DNA of 64,000 nt from Corynebacterium incognita (GCF_014217255.1 NZ_CP059404.1:1426001-1490000), one strand, 5' to 3'; positions 8,906 to 17,575 are shown, numbered from the stretch's first letter. Numbers and translations are program-made. Notes: generated by a model from the sequence alone, not told the origin.

Positions 8906-9759
8906 GGTTTCGGGAGCTTCAGCAGGCCGTGGTGCTGCGCCAGCCACAGGCCACCGGCGATGCACGCGGCCACCCCGGCGACCACGCTCGCGCCGATGCC
9001 CACCTCTTTGGCTCCCGGCATGACGAAAAGCGGCACCGGGTTCTTAAAAGCGCGGACATCCCAGCCGTGGTCGGCGGCATGCTTCTTGAGACCGCGGTCT
9101 GGGTTGACGGCCACGGGATTACCGACGAGCTCGAGCATGGGGATGTCTGTGGCCGAGTCCGAATATGCGAAACTGGCGCCGAGGTCGATGTTGTGGGACG
9201 CAGTGATATCGAGGACGGCGGCGGCCTTCTCGGCGCCCTTGAGGTAGCGGGTGATCTGCCCAGTGAACCTGCCATCGACGACCTCTAACTCGGTGGCCAC
9301 GACGTTGTCGATGCCCAGTTCCTCGGCGATGAGCTCTACCAGCGGCGCGGCCGAGGCGGAGACGATGACGATTTCGTGTCCCGCGGCGCGGTGGTAGCGG
9401 ATGAGCTCGCGGGCCTCAGCGTAGATCGCCGGGGTCACCACGGAGTTCATGGTCTCCCGGGCGATGTCTTTGACCTCGTCCACGGACCAGCCCCGGATCA
9501 TGTCCGTGAGTTGATCTCGAGTGGAGTCCATCTGTTGGCTGGTCTGCCCGGCGACCATGTAGCTGGCCTTGGCCAGAGACAACTGCAGGGCCTCGGTGGG
9601 GGAGATGAGCCCGTTGTTGAGGAACTCGCGGCCGAAGGCGAACGCTGAGGACGTGGCGATGATCGTCTTATCCAGATCGAAGAACGCGGCCGTCGTGTGT
9701 GTAGGCACGAGGCTGCCACCCCGGCGGGCGCGCTCCTCGGCTGCATCACGGTTTGTCAT
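8902..9759 (-). CDS. HAD-IB family phosphatase (SerB-like, Rv3661 type)
   Basis: Phosphohydrolase of 285 residues. Motif I FFDLDKTI (around residue 26-33) gives the nucleophilic and acid/base Asp pair, motif II is IVSASAAP, and motif III/IV is YSDSATDIPML. This is the subfamily of phosphoserine phosphatase and CicA-like proteins. The C-terminus has a hydrophobic stretch (VVAGVAACIAGGLWLA), so it may be membrane-attached. A TACACT element 8 nt upstream of the ATG suggests a leaderless message. The same gene stands next to the 6C RNA and ssd in mycobacteria. Substrate unknown. Confidence 0.85.
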   Translation of the reverse strand: MTNRDAAEERARRGGSLVPTHTTAAFFDLDKTIIATSSAFAFGREFLNNGLISPTEALQLSLAKASYMVAGQTSQQMDSTRDQLTDMIRGWSVDEVKDIARETMNSVVTPAIYAEARELIRYHRAAGHEIVIVSASAAPLVELIAEELGIDNVVATELEVVDGRFTGQITRYLKGAEKAAAVLDITASHNIDLGASFAYSDSATDIPMLELVGNPVAVNPDRGLKKHAADHGWDVRAFKNPVPLFVMPGAKEVGIGASVVAGVAACIAGGLWLAQHHGLLKLPKP

Positions 9760-9828
9760 ACTGGCCCAGTGTATCCCGTCCCGCGGTAGCGTGCCGACGG
9801 GCGAAAGCAGAAAAATCTTAGGCCGGTA

Positions 9829-9857
9829 TTGTCCTTGTCGCTAACACGTGCCATAAT
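9829..9857 (+). promoter_or_regulatory. Promoter of the 6C RNA
   Basis: -35 TTGTCC (9829-9834) and -10 CATAAT (9852-9857) with a 17-nt spacer, a near-consensus housekeeping promoter. No protein gene starts downstream; it points at the structured RNA. Confidence 0.7.
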
Positions 9858-9863
9858 GATTCG

Positions 9864-9976
9864 TGCAAGGCCCCCGTATCTTTGATATGTGCGTGGCCTG
9901 CCCCGGCTCACCCCCCCGAGGCCGGGTTACCGTGACCCGCGCACACCCCCCCGAGGCGCGGGTCACACCTATTTTT
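9864..9976 (+). ncRNA. 6C small RNA (actinobacterial, two C-loop hairpins)
   Basis: Two adjacent hairpins each expose a run of seven cytosines in the loop followed by GAGG: the first stem is CCCGGC-TC/GAGGCCGGG around 9902-9926, the second is the 11-bp stem GTGACCCGCGC/GCGCGGGTCAC (9932-9942 with 9956-9966). The second is followed by ATTTTT and acts as terminator. An upstream helix GCAAGGCC/GGCCTGC (9865-9901) closes the 5' part. This is the layout of the 6C motif, known in M. tuberculosis as B11 and located, as here, between the HAD phosphatase (Rv3661) and ssd (Rv3660c). In mycobacteria it is a regulatory sRNA using the C-rich loops. The 5' end is estimated from the promoter. Confidence 0.88.
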
Positions 9977-10038
9977 CTTCCGCCCCCTATAGTCGAAAAT
10001 CCTTGTCCGCGCAAGAGGGTGTTGGCACAAGACCCGAG

Positions 10039-10047
10039 TTATCCACA
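10039..10047 (+). promoter_or_regulatory. DnaA box 1 upstream of ssd
   Basis: Exact TTATCCACA. It lies in the 5' region of ssd, 31 bp before a second identical box in the same orientation. Confidence 0.6.
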
Positions 10048-10069
10048 GACGCCGCGCGCCGGAGCTAAG

Positions 10070-10078
10070 TTATCCACA
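10070..10078 (+). promoter_or_regulatory. DnaA box 2 upstream of ssd
   Basis: Second exact TTATCCACA, start-to-start 31 bp from box 1, about three helical turns, so both face the same side of the DNA. It ends 54 bp before the ssd ATG. Confidence 0.6.
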
Positions 10079-10132
10079 GGAGGGGTGGCGTAGCGCTTTC
10101 GTTGACGTCGTGGGCGGGCGAGAGTAGGGGCC

Positions 10133-11182
10133 ATGAACCACAACCTACTCACCACCAATTCGCCTGAGGGCCTCGTCCTCATCGCGGTGAACAATACGGC
10201 CTTGCACGCCGAGGCGGAACACGCCGCGGCCGCTACTGGCTGCGCGCTGGTCTCCGCCACGGACCCGCGCCTCATCGCGCGCCACGCGGCGCAGGCCACC
10301 GCGGTCATTGCAGACGCGCAGACCGCGCCGCAGCTCAGCGCACTCGCACACCGCCACGACGTCTTTGTGGTGGCACCGGAACCAGGCGCCGGGGTCTCTT
10401 TCGTGCTTCCCGCCCAATCCCGCGAGCTGCTCGCGGCGCTCGGCGCAGCGCTGCGGGGACCTGAAGAGACTGCGCCGGGCCGCGGTCGCGGGCGCATCAT
10501 CGCAGTCACCGGCGCCGGCGGTGGGGTGGGAACCACCACGGTGGCCGCCGCGCTGGTTGCCACCGTCGCGGAACGAGAAGGCGGCGCGTTGTTCGTCGAC
10601 GCTGTGGCCGATTCCGGCGGAGCGGACCTGATTTTCGGGCTAGAGGACCACCCCGGCGCGCGCTGGCCAGACATCCAGGCCGATGGCGGCCTATTGGACG
10701 CCGGGGACGTGCGCGCCGCAGTGCCGACCACCACCGGGGGAGTGTCCGTGCTCACCTGCGAGCGCAGCAATATCGCCACCGACGCGCTGTCGCGGACGGT
10801 GCTGGACACCGTGCTCAACGGCGCCCGGGCAGGAGAGGGCACCACCGTCGTGGATTGCCTGCGCCACGAGATTCCCGAGCAGGCGGATTTCGTCGCGGTC
10901 GTCACCGCGGCCCAAGTGAGACCAGTGGGGTGCGCCGCTGCAACCTTGGCGAAGCTGCGACAACGCGGCACTCCTGCGGGGATCATTCTGCGCCACCGCG
11001 ATTGGTCGGGGTTAGAGGCTGCCGACGTCGAGCGCATGACGCGCTCGGACGTGCTCGCGGAGGTGGGCACTGTGGCCCGACTCGCGCGCGCTGGGGAACT
11101 CGGCGGGTTACCTGCCCGGCTGCCCAAGCCTCTGCGCACGGCGTGCGCCGCGATCCTTGCGGAAGCGGGTGAACCACGATGA
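10133..11182 (+). CDS. ssd: Septum site-determining protein Ssd / CpaE-like ATPase
   Basis: A 349-residue MinD/ParA-superfamily protein. The N-terminal third is receiver-like; the ATPase part has a deviant P-loop AVTGAGGGVGTTTVA at about residue 124-138, in which the usual second lysine is absent, as in actinobacterial Ssd. Mycobacterial Ssd (Rv3660c) affects septation when overproduced; in Tad systems the homologue CpaE/TadZ localises the pilus machine. It is the first gene of a seven-gene Tad operon and overlaps tadA by 4 nt. Two DnaA boxes precede it. Confidence 0.85.
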   Translation: MNHNLLTTNSPEGLVLIAVNNTALHAEAEHAAAATGCALVSATDPRLIARHAAQATAVIADAQTAPQLSALAHRHDVFVVAPEPGAGVSFVLPAQSRELLAALGAALRGPEETAPGRGRGRIIAVTGAGGGVGTTTVAAALVATVAEREGGALFVDAVADSGGADLIFGLEDHPGARWPDIQADGGLLDAGDVRAAVPTTTGGVSVLTCERSNIATDALSRTVLDTVLNGARAGEGTTVVDCLRHEIPEQADFVAVVTAAQVRPVGCAAATLAKLRQRGTPAGIILRHRDWSGLEAADVERMTRSDVLAEVGTVARLARAGELGGLPARLPKPLRTACAAILAEAGEPR

Positions 11183-12408
11183 CTGATAACACCCTCGAGG
11201 TGCTGCAAGATGAGATCGCGCACCACCCCGATTTAGCGCAGGACCCAGCCGCGCTCGTGCGCCGCATCCGCGAACACGCGGGCGTTATTAGCGACGTGGC
11301 GGTCATGGACCTGCTGCGCCGCCTGCGCAACGAAACCACCGGGCTCGGAGCGCTCGAGACCTTGCTGGCGCGCCCCGGCGTCACAGACGTCGTAGTCAAT
11401 GGGCCCGGCGCGGTGTTCGTGGACTCTGGCCAGGGTTTGCAACCGGTGGAGGTGAATCTCGGCGATGAGGAGCAGGTGCGTCGCCTCGCCACGCGGCTCA
11501 TCATCGCCAGCGGGCAGCGCCTTGACGACGCACAGCCCTTCGCCGACGGGCGCCTGCATCGCGACGACGGCACCAGCCTGCGCATCCACGCGTTGTTGGC
11601 ACCACCGGCGGAAAACGGCACGTGCTTGAGCATCCGCGTGCTGCGCCAGGCCACTACGTCACTGCCCGACCTGGTGGCCGGCGGTACCATCCCCGCGGAT
11701 ATCGCGGAGCTGTTGCGCGCCATGGTCGCCCAGCGCGTGTCATTTGTGGTGATTGGGGGTACTGGCTCGGGCAAGACGACGCTGCTGTCCGCGCTGCTGG
11801 CGCAGGTGCCTGCCACGGAGCGCATCGTGGTCATTGAAGACACTGCGGAGCTCAAGCCCCAGCACCCGCACGTAGTCACGATGGTCGCCCGGCGCGCGAA
11901 CGCCGAGGGAACGGGCGACATCACTATGTCAGCGCTGCTGCAGCAATCCCTGCGCATGCGCCCGGATCGCATCGTGGTGGGCGAAATCCGCGGCGGCGAG
12001 GTCGTGGACCTGCTGGCCGCGCTCAACACCGGCCATGACGGCGGCGCGGGTACCTTGCACGCCAACTCGATCGCGGAGGTTCCTGCCCGGATGGAGGCCC
12101 TCGCCGCGCTTGGCGGCATGGGCCGGGACGCCCTCCACTCGCAGCTTGCTGCCGCCGTGGACGTGGTGCTATGCATGAAACGCGACGCCAGCGGGCAGCG
12201 TCGCCTCCAGCAGGTGGGGCTCTTACAAGGTAATCCCGTGTCCGCCACCGTGGTGTGGTCCGCGGACGGCGGCCCGCAGGAAGGCTTCGAGGCATTCACA
12301 GAGCGTCTCGGTATGGGCGCTGCACCCCGCCACGCGCTGCGCGACAGCGAGACATCAGAGTGGGACTACCCCTTCTACGACGAGGTGGTGGCGGGCCATG
12401 CTGACTGA
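11179..12408 (+). CDS. tadA: TadA/CpaF-type secretion ATPase
   Basis: Hexameric type II/IV secretion ATPase of 409 residues that powers Flp-type pilus assembly. Visible motifs are Walker A GGTGSGKTTLLSAL (about residue 193-206), the Asp box IEDTAEL, Walker B-like RIVVGEIRGGE and the His box TGHDGGAGTLHANS. ATG overlaps the ssd stop. Homologous to Rv3659c in the same operon context. Acts at the inner face of the membrane with TadB/TadC. Confidence 0.93.
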   Translation: MTDNTLEVLQDEIAHHPDLAQDPAALVRRIREHAGVISDVAVMDLLRRLRNETTGLGALETLLARPGVTDVVVNGPGAVFVDSGQGLQPVEVNLGDEEQVRRLATRLIIASGQRLDDAQPFADGRLHRDDGTSLRIHALLAPPAENGTCLSIRVLRQATTSLPDLVAGGTIPADIAELLRAMVAQRVSFVVIGGTGSGKTTLLSALLAQVPATERIVVIEDTAELKPQHPHVVTMVARRANAEGTGDITMSALLQQSLRMRPDRIVVGEIRGGEVVDLLAALNTGHDGGAGTLHANSIAEVPARMEALAALGGMGRDALHSQLAAAVDVVLCMKRDASGQRRLQQVGLLQGNPVSATVVWSADGGPQEGFEAFTERLGMGAAPRHALRDSETSEWDYPFYDEVVAGHAD

Positions 12409-13180
12409 TGCGAGCCTCTCGTTGCTGCTGCTCGCCGGGGCCGTGTGTGCTGCGGGGCGGCCCCCGCGTACCCGCCCGCGCGGTCGCAGTCTGCCGCCCA
12501 AGGTGCTGGTTGCGGGCGTGGCCGCTGTGGGAGGCGCCGCGCTGCTGCTGTCCATCGGGACGGTCACTACCGCCGTGGCCGGGGCTGTCGTGCTCGCCAC
12601 GGCGGCGCGCGCGGTGCAACGCGCCCGGCAGGCGCGCCGACTCAAGAAAGAATCCGAGGCGATGGCGCACTACTACGGTGCGGTCGTCGCGGATGTCCGG
12701 GCCGGATCACCCCTCCCGCGTGCCCTGGCTTACGCGCTCGATGACACCATCCCGGAATCACTACAAGGGAGGCTGCGTGCAGTGATGGCAGCGGCGAATA
12801 ACGGCAGGCAACCCGCGCTGCCGGAATCTCGTGATACCGATCCCACCGCGGTACTCGTGCGCATGTGGGCTATTGGCGCGCGCTATGGCATCCCGCTCGC
12901 GGGCCTGCTGGAACAAGCACAGGCGCGGCTGGACACGCGACGTCGTCACGCAGCCTCCATCACCGCCAGCCTGCAGGGCCCGCACGCCACGGCCGTGGTG
13001 CTCACCTTGCTGCCCGGAGCCGGGATTGGAATGGGCACGCTCATGGGAGCCGCGCCCCTGGAGTTCTTGCTCGGCGGCGGACTGGGCGGCGTCTTGTTGG
13101 TGGTGGGCGTGTGTCTCAGCTGCGGGGGATTCGTGTGGTCGTCCGCGATCATCTCCGGCGCCGCGAAGGGAGCGGCGTGA
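12398..13180 (+). CDS. tadB: TadB-like platform protein (T2SS F family)
   Basis: Integral membrane platform protein, 260 residues. Hydrophobic segments lie near residues 5-20, 30-65 and, at the C-terminus, about 180-255; the central part (VVADVRAGSPLPRALAYAL) is the GspF-type cytoplasmic domain. It overlaps tadA by 11 nt. Rv3658c occupies the same place in M. tuberculosis. Confidence 0.85.
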   Translation: MLTDASLSLLLLAGAVCAAGRPPRTRPRGRSLPPKVLVAGVAAVGGAALLLSIGTVTTAVAGAVVLATAARAVQRARQARRLKKESEAMAHYYGAVVADVRAGSPLPRALAYALDDTIPESLQGRLRAVMAAANNGRQPALPESRDTDPTAVLVRMWAIGARYGIPLAGLLEQAQARLDTRRRHAASITASLQGPHATAVVLTLLPGAGIGMGTLMGAAPLEFLLGGGLGGVLLVVGVCLSCGGFVWSSAIISGAAKGAA

Positions 13181-13785
13181 TGGTGGCATTGCTGTTGTTG
13201 GCCGGGGCGCTGGTGGTCGCCGGATGCGCGCCTCGGGAGCGGTTGGGACAGTCTCCGCGGGACGGGCCCCACCCCTCATTCCCGACCGCGGAGACATCGC
13301 CGGCCACCGGGAGTCCTCCTCGCTCCTGGTGGCGCGGCACCCCACCTGCCATCGACGCGGTGCAGGTGGCCGCGGACATCGATTTGTTTGCGGCGTGTTT
13401 GAGTTCGGGACTGTCCACCCACGCTGCGGCGGAGGCCGTGGCGAGCGTGGCGGGACCGGATACCCGACGCTACTGGTCTGAGACTGCCTCCCTGCTGGGG
13501 GTCGGGGCGCGGGCCGACAGGGCGTGGGGAGGAATGAAGAACGTCGCCGGGCTCGCAGAGATAGCTCGCCTGGTGGTGCGCACGGAAGATTCCGGCGCGG
13601 CCATCGCGGCCGGGTGTGCGCGCCTGACAGACACACTCCGCGAGGATGCGCAGGCGCAGGCAACGGCGCGTGCGGAGCGCGCCGGGGTCCTCATCTCACT
13701 GCCGCTGGCGGTGTGCTTCCTGCCGGCGTTCATCATCCTGGGCCTGGTGCCCATCGTTATCAGTGTGGGCTCACAGATGCTGTGA
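13180..13785 (+). CDS. tadC: TadC-like platform protein (T2SS F family)
   Basis: Second platform protein, 201 residues. The ATG at 13180 overlaps the tadB stop (TGATG), so translation is coupled. An N-terminal hydrophobic helix, a cytoplasmic F domain (DIDLFAACLSSGLSTHAA) and a C-terminal membrane hairpin (LISLPLAVCFLPAFIILGLVPIV, quoted in two parts: LISLPLAVCFLPAF and IILGLVPIV) are visible. Corresponds to Rv3657c. Confidence 0.83.
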   Translation: MVALLLLAGALVVAGCAPRERLGQSPRDGPHPSFPTAETSPATGSPPRSWWRGTPPAIDAVQVAADIDLFAACLSSGLSTHAAAEAVASVAGPDTRRYWSETASLLGVGARADRAWGGMKNVAGLAEIARLVVRTEDSGAAIAAGCARLTDTLREDAQAQATARAERAGVLISLPLAVCFLPAFIILGLVPIVISVGSQML

Positions 13786-13828
13786 GCCCCCGACACCAAC
13801 AACCTCAACTAATCCTGAAAGGACAATC

Positions 13829-14032
13829 ATGAACACCCAACTCATCAACCTCCTGTCCCGCGCCCAGGCGAGCGTGGACAACGACAACGGCATGTCCACC
13901 ATCGAATACGCCATGGGATCACTAGCGGCAGCAGCGCTAGCGGCGGTGCTCTACATGGTCATCAACGGCGGCAACGTCTCTGAGGCGATGGAGTCTATCA
14001 TCAGCGACGCCCTGTCCAACACCCCGGGCTAA
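13829..14032 (+). CDS. Flp-type prepilin, DUF4244 family
   Basis: A 67-residue pilin-like protein, likely the major pilus subunit of the Tad system. A short charged leader ends at Gly21, followed by MSTIEYAMG and a hydrophobic helix; this is a class III prepilin cleavage site with Glu at +5 and Tyr at +6, as in Flp pilins. AAAGGA precedes the ATG. 43 nt separate it from tadC, and TadE follows 27 nt later. Corresponds to Rv3656c. No prepilin peptidase gene is present in the window. Confidence 0.85.
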   Translation: MNTQLINLLSRAQASVDNDNGMSTIEYAMGSLAAAALAAVLYMVINGGNVSEAMESIISDALSNTPG

Positions 14033-14059
14033 AACAGCCCGTTAAAAAGGAGAAACATC

Positions 14060-14362
14060 ATGGGAAACGATCGGGGTTCGGTCACCATTGAAGCCGCGCT
14101 GGCGTTGTCGGTACTTGTCCTCGTGGCCGGCGGCATTATCACCGCCGTGGCCACGATGGCGGCGCACCTTTCCGCCGTCGATATCGCGGGCGCGGCGGCG
14201 CGCTCGCACGCTATCGGCGTGGAGTTCGTGCCCGACAATCCGGACGTGGAGTTAAGCGTCCGGGAGTCCGGGGGATTGGTGACTGTCACCGCGACGGTTC
14301 CCGCCACTTTCGGCACCCGCAGCGCGCAAGCCGTCTTTCCCCAAGAACGGGGACAGCAATGA
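14060..14362 (+). CDS. tadE: TadE-like minor pseudopilin
   Basis: A 100-residue protein with a very short leader ending at Gly6, then SVTIEAALALSVLVLVAGG, again with Glu at +5 and a single membrane helix, and a small extracytoplasmic domain. AAAGGAG precedes the start. Corresponds to Rv3655c. Overlaps the next gene by 4 nt. Confidence 0.82.
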   Translation: MGNDRGSVTIEAALALSVLVLVAGGIITAVATMAAHLSAVDIAGAAARSHAIGVEFVPDNPDVELSVRESGGLVTVTATVPATFGTRSAQAVFPQERGQQ

Positions 14363-14703
14363 GACGCTGGCAGCGGGTGCGTCGCACAATTTCATATGAC
14401 GACGGTTACGCCACCATCGCGGCGTTGGGGATCATCGTGGCGGTCGTCGCCGTGGCGCTAGCGGTCACCGCGATATTCTCCCGCGTCGCCGCGCGGCACG
14501 AAGCCCAAGTTGCCGCGGATCTTGCCGCCGTGGCAGCGGCCACCGCGCTCGCTCATGGCGACAGCGATCCCTGCGCCGTGGCCCGGGACGTCGCCACGCA
14601 CAACGGCGGGAGCGTCGCCGCCTGCACCCCGGAGGGCGAGGACGTCGTGGTACACGCGCAGGTGCGCGGGGTGGAGGTCACTGCCCGTGCCGGGCCAATC
14701 TAG
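14359..14703 (+). CDS. TadG-like / Rv3654c-type pseudopilin
   Basis: A 114-residue protein, last of the Tad operon. The leader ends at Gly16 followed by YATIAALGIIVAVVAVALAV, a single membrane helix; the +5 Glu of the two upstream pilins is Ala here. Two Cys in the extracytoplasmic part (CAVARD and CTPEGED) could form a disulfide. It ends head-to-head with the helicase gene with a 4-nt overlap of stops. Confidence 0.75.
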   Translation: MRRWQRVRRTISYDDGYATIAALGIIVAVVAVALAVTAIFSRVAARHEAQVAADLAAVAAATALAHGDSDPCAVARDVATHNGGSVAACTPEGEDVVVHAQVRGVEVTARAGPI

Positions 14704-17051
14704 GCGGTCATGGCCACCAGCGCCCCGAGCAACGTGATGGCCCCGGCCTTATCCAACGGATTGTTGCCGTTGCCGCACTTAGGGGACTGAATGCACGAGG
14801 GGCAGCCGGTGGCGCACGGGCACGAGCGCACGGCCTCAAACGTCGCGTTCATCCACTCGTGGAAGCGCCGGAAACCCTCCTCGGCAAAGCCGGCGCCACC
14901 CGGGTGGCCGTCGTAGACAAAGACGGTGGGCAGCTGGGTGTCGCCGTGCAAGGCGGTCGATACCCCGCCGATGTCCCAGCGGTCGCAGGTCGCCAGCAGC
15001 GGGAGCAATCCGATGGCGGCGTGCTCGGCGGCGTGAAGGGTACCGGGGACGTCGCCCAGCGGGATGCCGAGCTCGCGCAGGATCAGCGGATCGATGGTGT
15101 AGGCGACGGCCTTGGTCACTAGGCGCTGCTCGGGGAGATTCAGCGGGACCTGCTCGCCCGTGGATCCGTCCGGATAGCGTTTGCTGTAGCCGGTCACCTG
15201 GTCGAGGACTTCGACGTCGATATAGGAGACCCACAGGCCCGGGGCGTAGTTCACTAGGTTCTGCAGCTCGGCCGCCGCGAGGATGCGGATGTCCGTGGAC
15301 GAAGTGGCCATCGTCGTATATTCCGGGGCCTCCGGGTGGCCCACGGCCACGCCCTGTTCCAGGTCCAGTTGGTCAATGACGTAGCTGTCGCCCTGGTGCA
15401 GGTGTACCGCGCCGCCGTGGACCTGCCCGCACGCCCGGCCCGCGTCCACGGTGCCCAGCAGGCGACCGTCGGTGCCGTCGACGATCATCACGTCATCGCC
15501 CGTGCCGCCGCGCAGCGCTACCTGAGAGTGCGGGGTGTCCGACGCGCCGAGCAGGGGGACCGGGAACCAGCCCCGCGGCCGTTTCCGCACCAGGCCCTCC
15601 TCCTGGAGTTGCTGCAGCAGCGCTGCTACGTGATCCGGTTCGCCGAAGCGGGTGAAGTCCTCCTCGGTCAGCGGGGCCTCAACCACCGCGCAATACAGGT
15701 GATCGTGCAGGATATACGGGTTTTCCGGGTTGAACACGCTGGCCTCGACCGGCCGTCCCAGCAATGCCTCCGGGTGGTGGACGAGGTAGGTGTCCATCGG
15801 CTCGTCGCGGGCCACCAACACCACGACGGAGCCTTGGCCGCGTCGTCCCGCGCGCCCGGCCTGCTGCCAAAAGCTCGCCACCGTGCCCGGGAAGCCGGCG
15901 GTTACCACCGCGTCCAGCCCGCCCACGTCGATGCCTAGCTCCAGCGCCGAGGTCGTCGCCACGCCAAGCAGCGAACCGTCATCCAGCGCCTGCTCGAGGC
16001 GCCGCCGGTCCTCCGCCAGGTAACCCGCGCGGTAGGAGGCAATGCGGGCAGAAAAGTCGCGCCGACCCATGCTCACCAGGTCTTCTGCCGCGCGCAGCGC
16101 CACCACCTCCGCGGCGCGCCGGGAACGTACGAACGTCAGCGTCCGGGCACCCTCGGCAACAAAACTGGCCATGATCTCCGCCGCCTCGGACGTTGCACCG
16201 CGGCGCACCGGCGCACCGTCGTGGCCCTCCGCGCCCTCGATAAAGCCCGGCTCCCACAGCGCAATCGTGCGCGCGCCGGTGGGGGCGCCGTCCTCGGTCA
16301 CCGCCGTGATGTGGCCGCGCCCGGTCAGCCGCCGGGCGTGCACGGCCGGGTCGTGCATCGTCGCCGACGCCGAGATGACTACCGGATGCGAACCGTAGAG
16401 CTCGCACAGCCGCAGCAGGCGGCGCACCACCAGTGACACGTGTGCGCCGAACACCCCGCGGTACGAGTGACACTCGTCGATGACCACGTATTTCAGGTTG
16501 CGCAGCAGCCGCGGCCAGCGCTCATGCGCCGCCAGTACCGACATGTGCAGCATGTCCGGGTTGGTGAAAATGAACCGCGAGCGCTCCCGAATCCCGGCGC
16601 GCGCCTCCTGCGGCGTATCCCCGTCATAGGGGGAGGGGTGGACCCCGCGCAGCTCTTCGATGTCGCGGATAAAGCGCTCCACCGCCAGCAGTTGGTCGTT
16701 GCCCAGTGCCTTCGTGGGCGTCAGGTACAGCGCGCAGGCCTTCGGGTCCGCGGCCAGGGCTGTGAGAATCGGCAGTTGGTAGCCCAAGGATTTGCCTGAC
16801 GACGTCCCGGTGGCCACCACCACGTCATTCCCCTGCCAGGCAGCATTGGCCACCGCCGCCTGGTGGATGAAGGGGGAGGTGATCCCGGCGTCGATAAGCC
16901 GCTCGCGCAGCGCCGGTAAGACCCATTCCGGCCAGGGGGCATGCTGGGACTGGCGGGCGGGGATGGTGGTGGCGTGGGTGAGCGTCGATTCCGGCAGGCG
17001 GCGCTGGATGAACCCTAAAAGTTCGTCGCCGAGTGGGTTGGTCGCGCTCAT
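14700..17051 (-). CDS. DEAD/DEAH-box helicase with DUF1998 zinc domain (MrfA-like)
   Basis: Superfamily 2 DNA helicase, 783 residues. Q-region and Walker A ATGTSSGKSLGYQLP near residue 80, Walker B VIDECHSYRG (DECH), motif III SASATM, and motif VI QQAGRAGRRGQGS. The C-terminal DUF1998-type domain ends in a four-cysteine cluster CPCATGCPSCIQSPKCG, as in B. subtilis MrfA, a mitomycin-repair helicase. Rv3649 stands at the same place beside cspA. A DNA-repair role is inferred from the family. Confidence 0.9.
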   Translation of the reverse strand: MSATNPLGDELLGFIQRRLPESTLTHATTIPARQSQHAPWPEWVLPALRERLIDAGITSPFIHQAAVANAAWQGNDVVVATGTSSGKSLGYQLPILTALAADPKACALYLTPTKALGNDQLLAVERFIRDIEELRGVHPSPYDGDTPQEARAGIRERSRFIFTNPDMLHMSVLAAHERWPRLLRNLKYVVIDECHSYRGVFGAHVSLVVRRLLRLCELYGSHPVVISASATMHDPAVHARRLTGRGHITAVTEDGAPTGARTIALWEPGFIEGAEGHDGAPVRRGATSEAAEIMASFVAEGARTLTFVRSRRAAEVVALRAAEDLVSMGRRDFSARIASYRAGYLAEDRRRLEQALDDGSLLGVATTSALELGIDVGGLDAVVTAGFPGTVASFWQQAGRAGRRGQGSVVVLVARDEPMDTYLVHHPEALLGRPVEASVFNPENPYILHDHLYCAVVEAPLTEEDFTRFGEPDHVAALLQQLQEEGLVRKRPRGWFPVPLLGASDTPHSQVALRGGTGDDVMIVDGTDGRLLGTVDAGRACGQVHGGAVHLHQGDSYVIDQLDLEQGVAVGHPEAPEYTTMATSSTDIRILAAAELQNLVNYAPGLWVSYIDVEVLDQVTGYSKRYPDGSTGEQVPLNLPEQRLVTKAVAYTIDPLILRELGIPLGDVPGTLHAAEHAAIGLLPLLATCDRWDIGGVSTALHGDTQLPTVFVYDGHPGGAGFAEEGFRRFHEWMNATFEAVRSCPCATGCPSCIQSPKCGNGNNPLDKAGAITLLGALVAMTA

Positions 17052-17313
17052 GATCTACCCCCGTATGTGGTTAGGAAGCACTCTGATTTTATAAGAAAAT
17101 CCCCTCAGGGTACCGCACGGGGAAAATACGTGACACACTGGGTCATGGTCGCACAGTTTGACGTGGTTCTTAGCGCAGTGTGTTTGCGCTCGCAAAGGAT
17201 AGACAAGCGGGCGCCCAAGAGTGAAATCTTCGGGATAGTTCGAAATTGGCGGCCCAGCGTCCAGCACAACGTTGGCCGTTGTTTTCAACATATTCAAGCA
17301 AAGGTTTTACATC

Positions 17314-17517
17314 ATGGCACAAGGTACCGTTAAGTGGTTCAACGCTGAAAAGGGCTTCGGCTTCATCGCTCCGGACGACGGTTCCGCAGACGTCTTCGTT
17401 CACTACTCCGAGATTCAGGGCAACGGCTTCCGTACCCTCGAGGAGAACCAGAAGGTCGAGTTCGAGATCGGCGAGGGCGCCAAGGGGCCGCAGGCTCAGG
17501 GCGTGACCGCTCTCTAA
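17314..17517 (+). CDS. cspA: Cold shock protein (CspA family)
   Basis: A 67-residue single-domain RNA chaperone. The start at 17314 gives [14 protein letters not shown], the invariant N-terminus; RNP1 is GFGFIA and RNP2 is DVFVHYS. The region 17052-17313, shared with the divergent helicase, probably provides a long 5' leader, common for csp mRNAs, though no single promoter stands out. A strong terminator follows. Confidence 0.96.
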   Translation: MAQGTVKWFNAEKGFGFIAPDDGSADVFVHYSEIQGNGFRTLEENQKVEFEIGEGAKGPQAQGVTAL

Positions 17518-17533
17518 AGCTTTCATATAAATA

Positions 17534-17567
17534 AGGCCGCGTTCCCCAGTTCGGGGGCGCGGCTTTT
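17534..17567 (+). terminator. Rho-independent terminator of cspA
   Basis: GCCGCG-TTCCCC / GGGG-CGCGGC hairpin with AGTT loop followed by TTTT. Confidence 0.85.
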
Positions 17568-17575
17568 GCGATCCT

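Noticed and set aside
9760..9863. A short protein gene before the 6C RNA
   Set aside because: Stops are frequent and no ribosome site is present; the promoter there points to the RNA.
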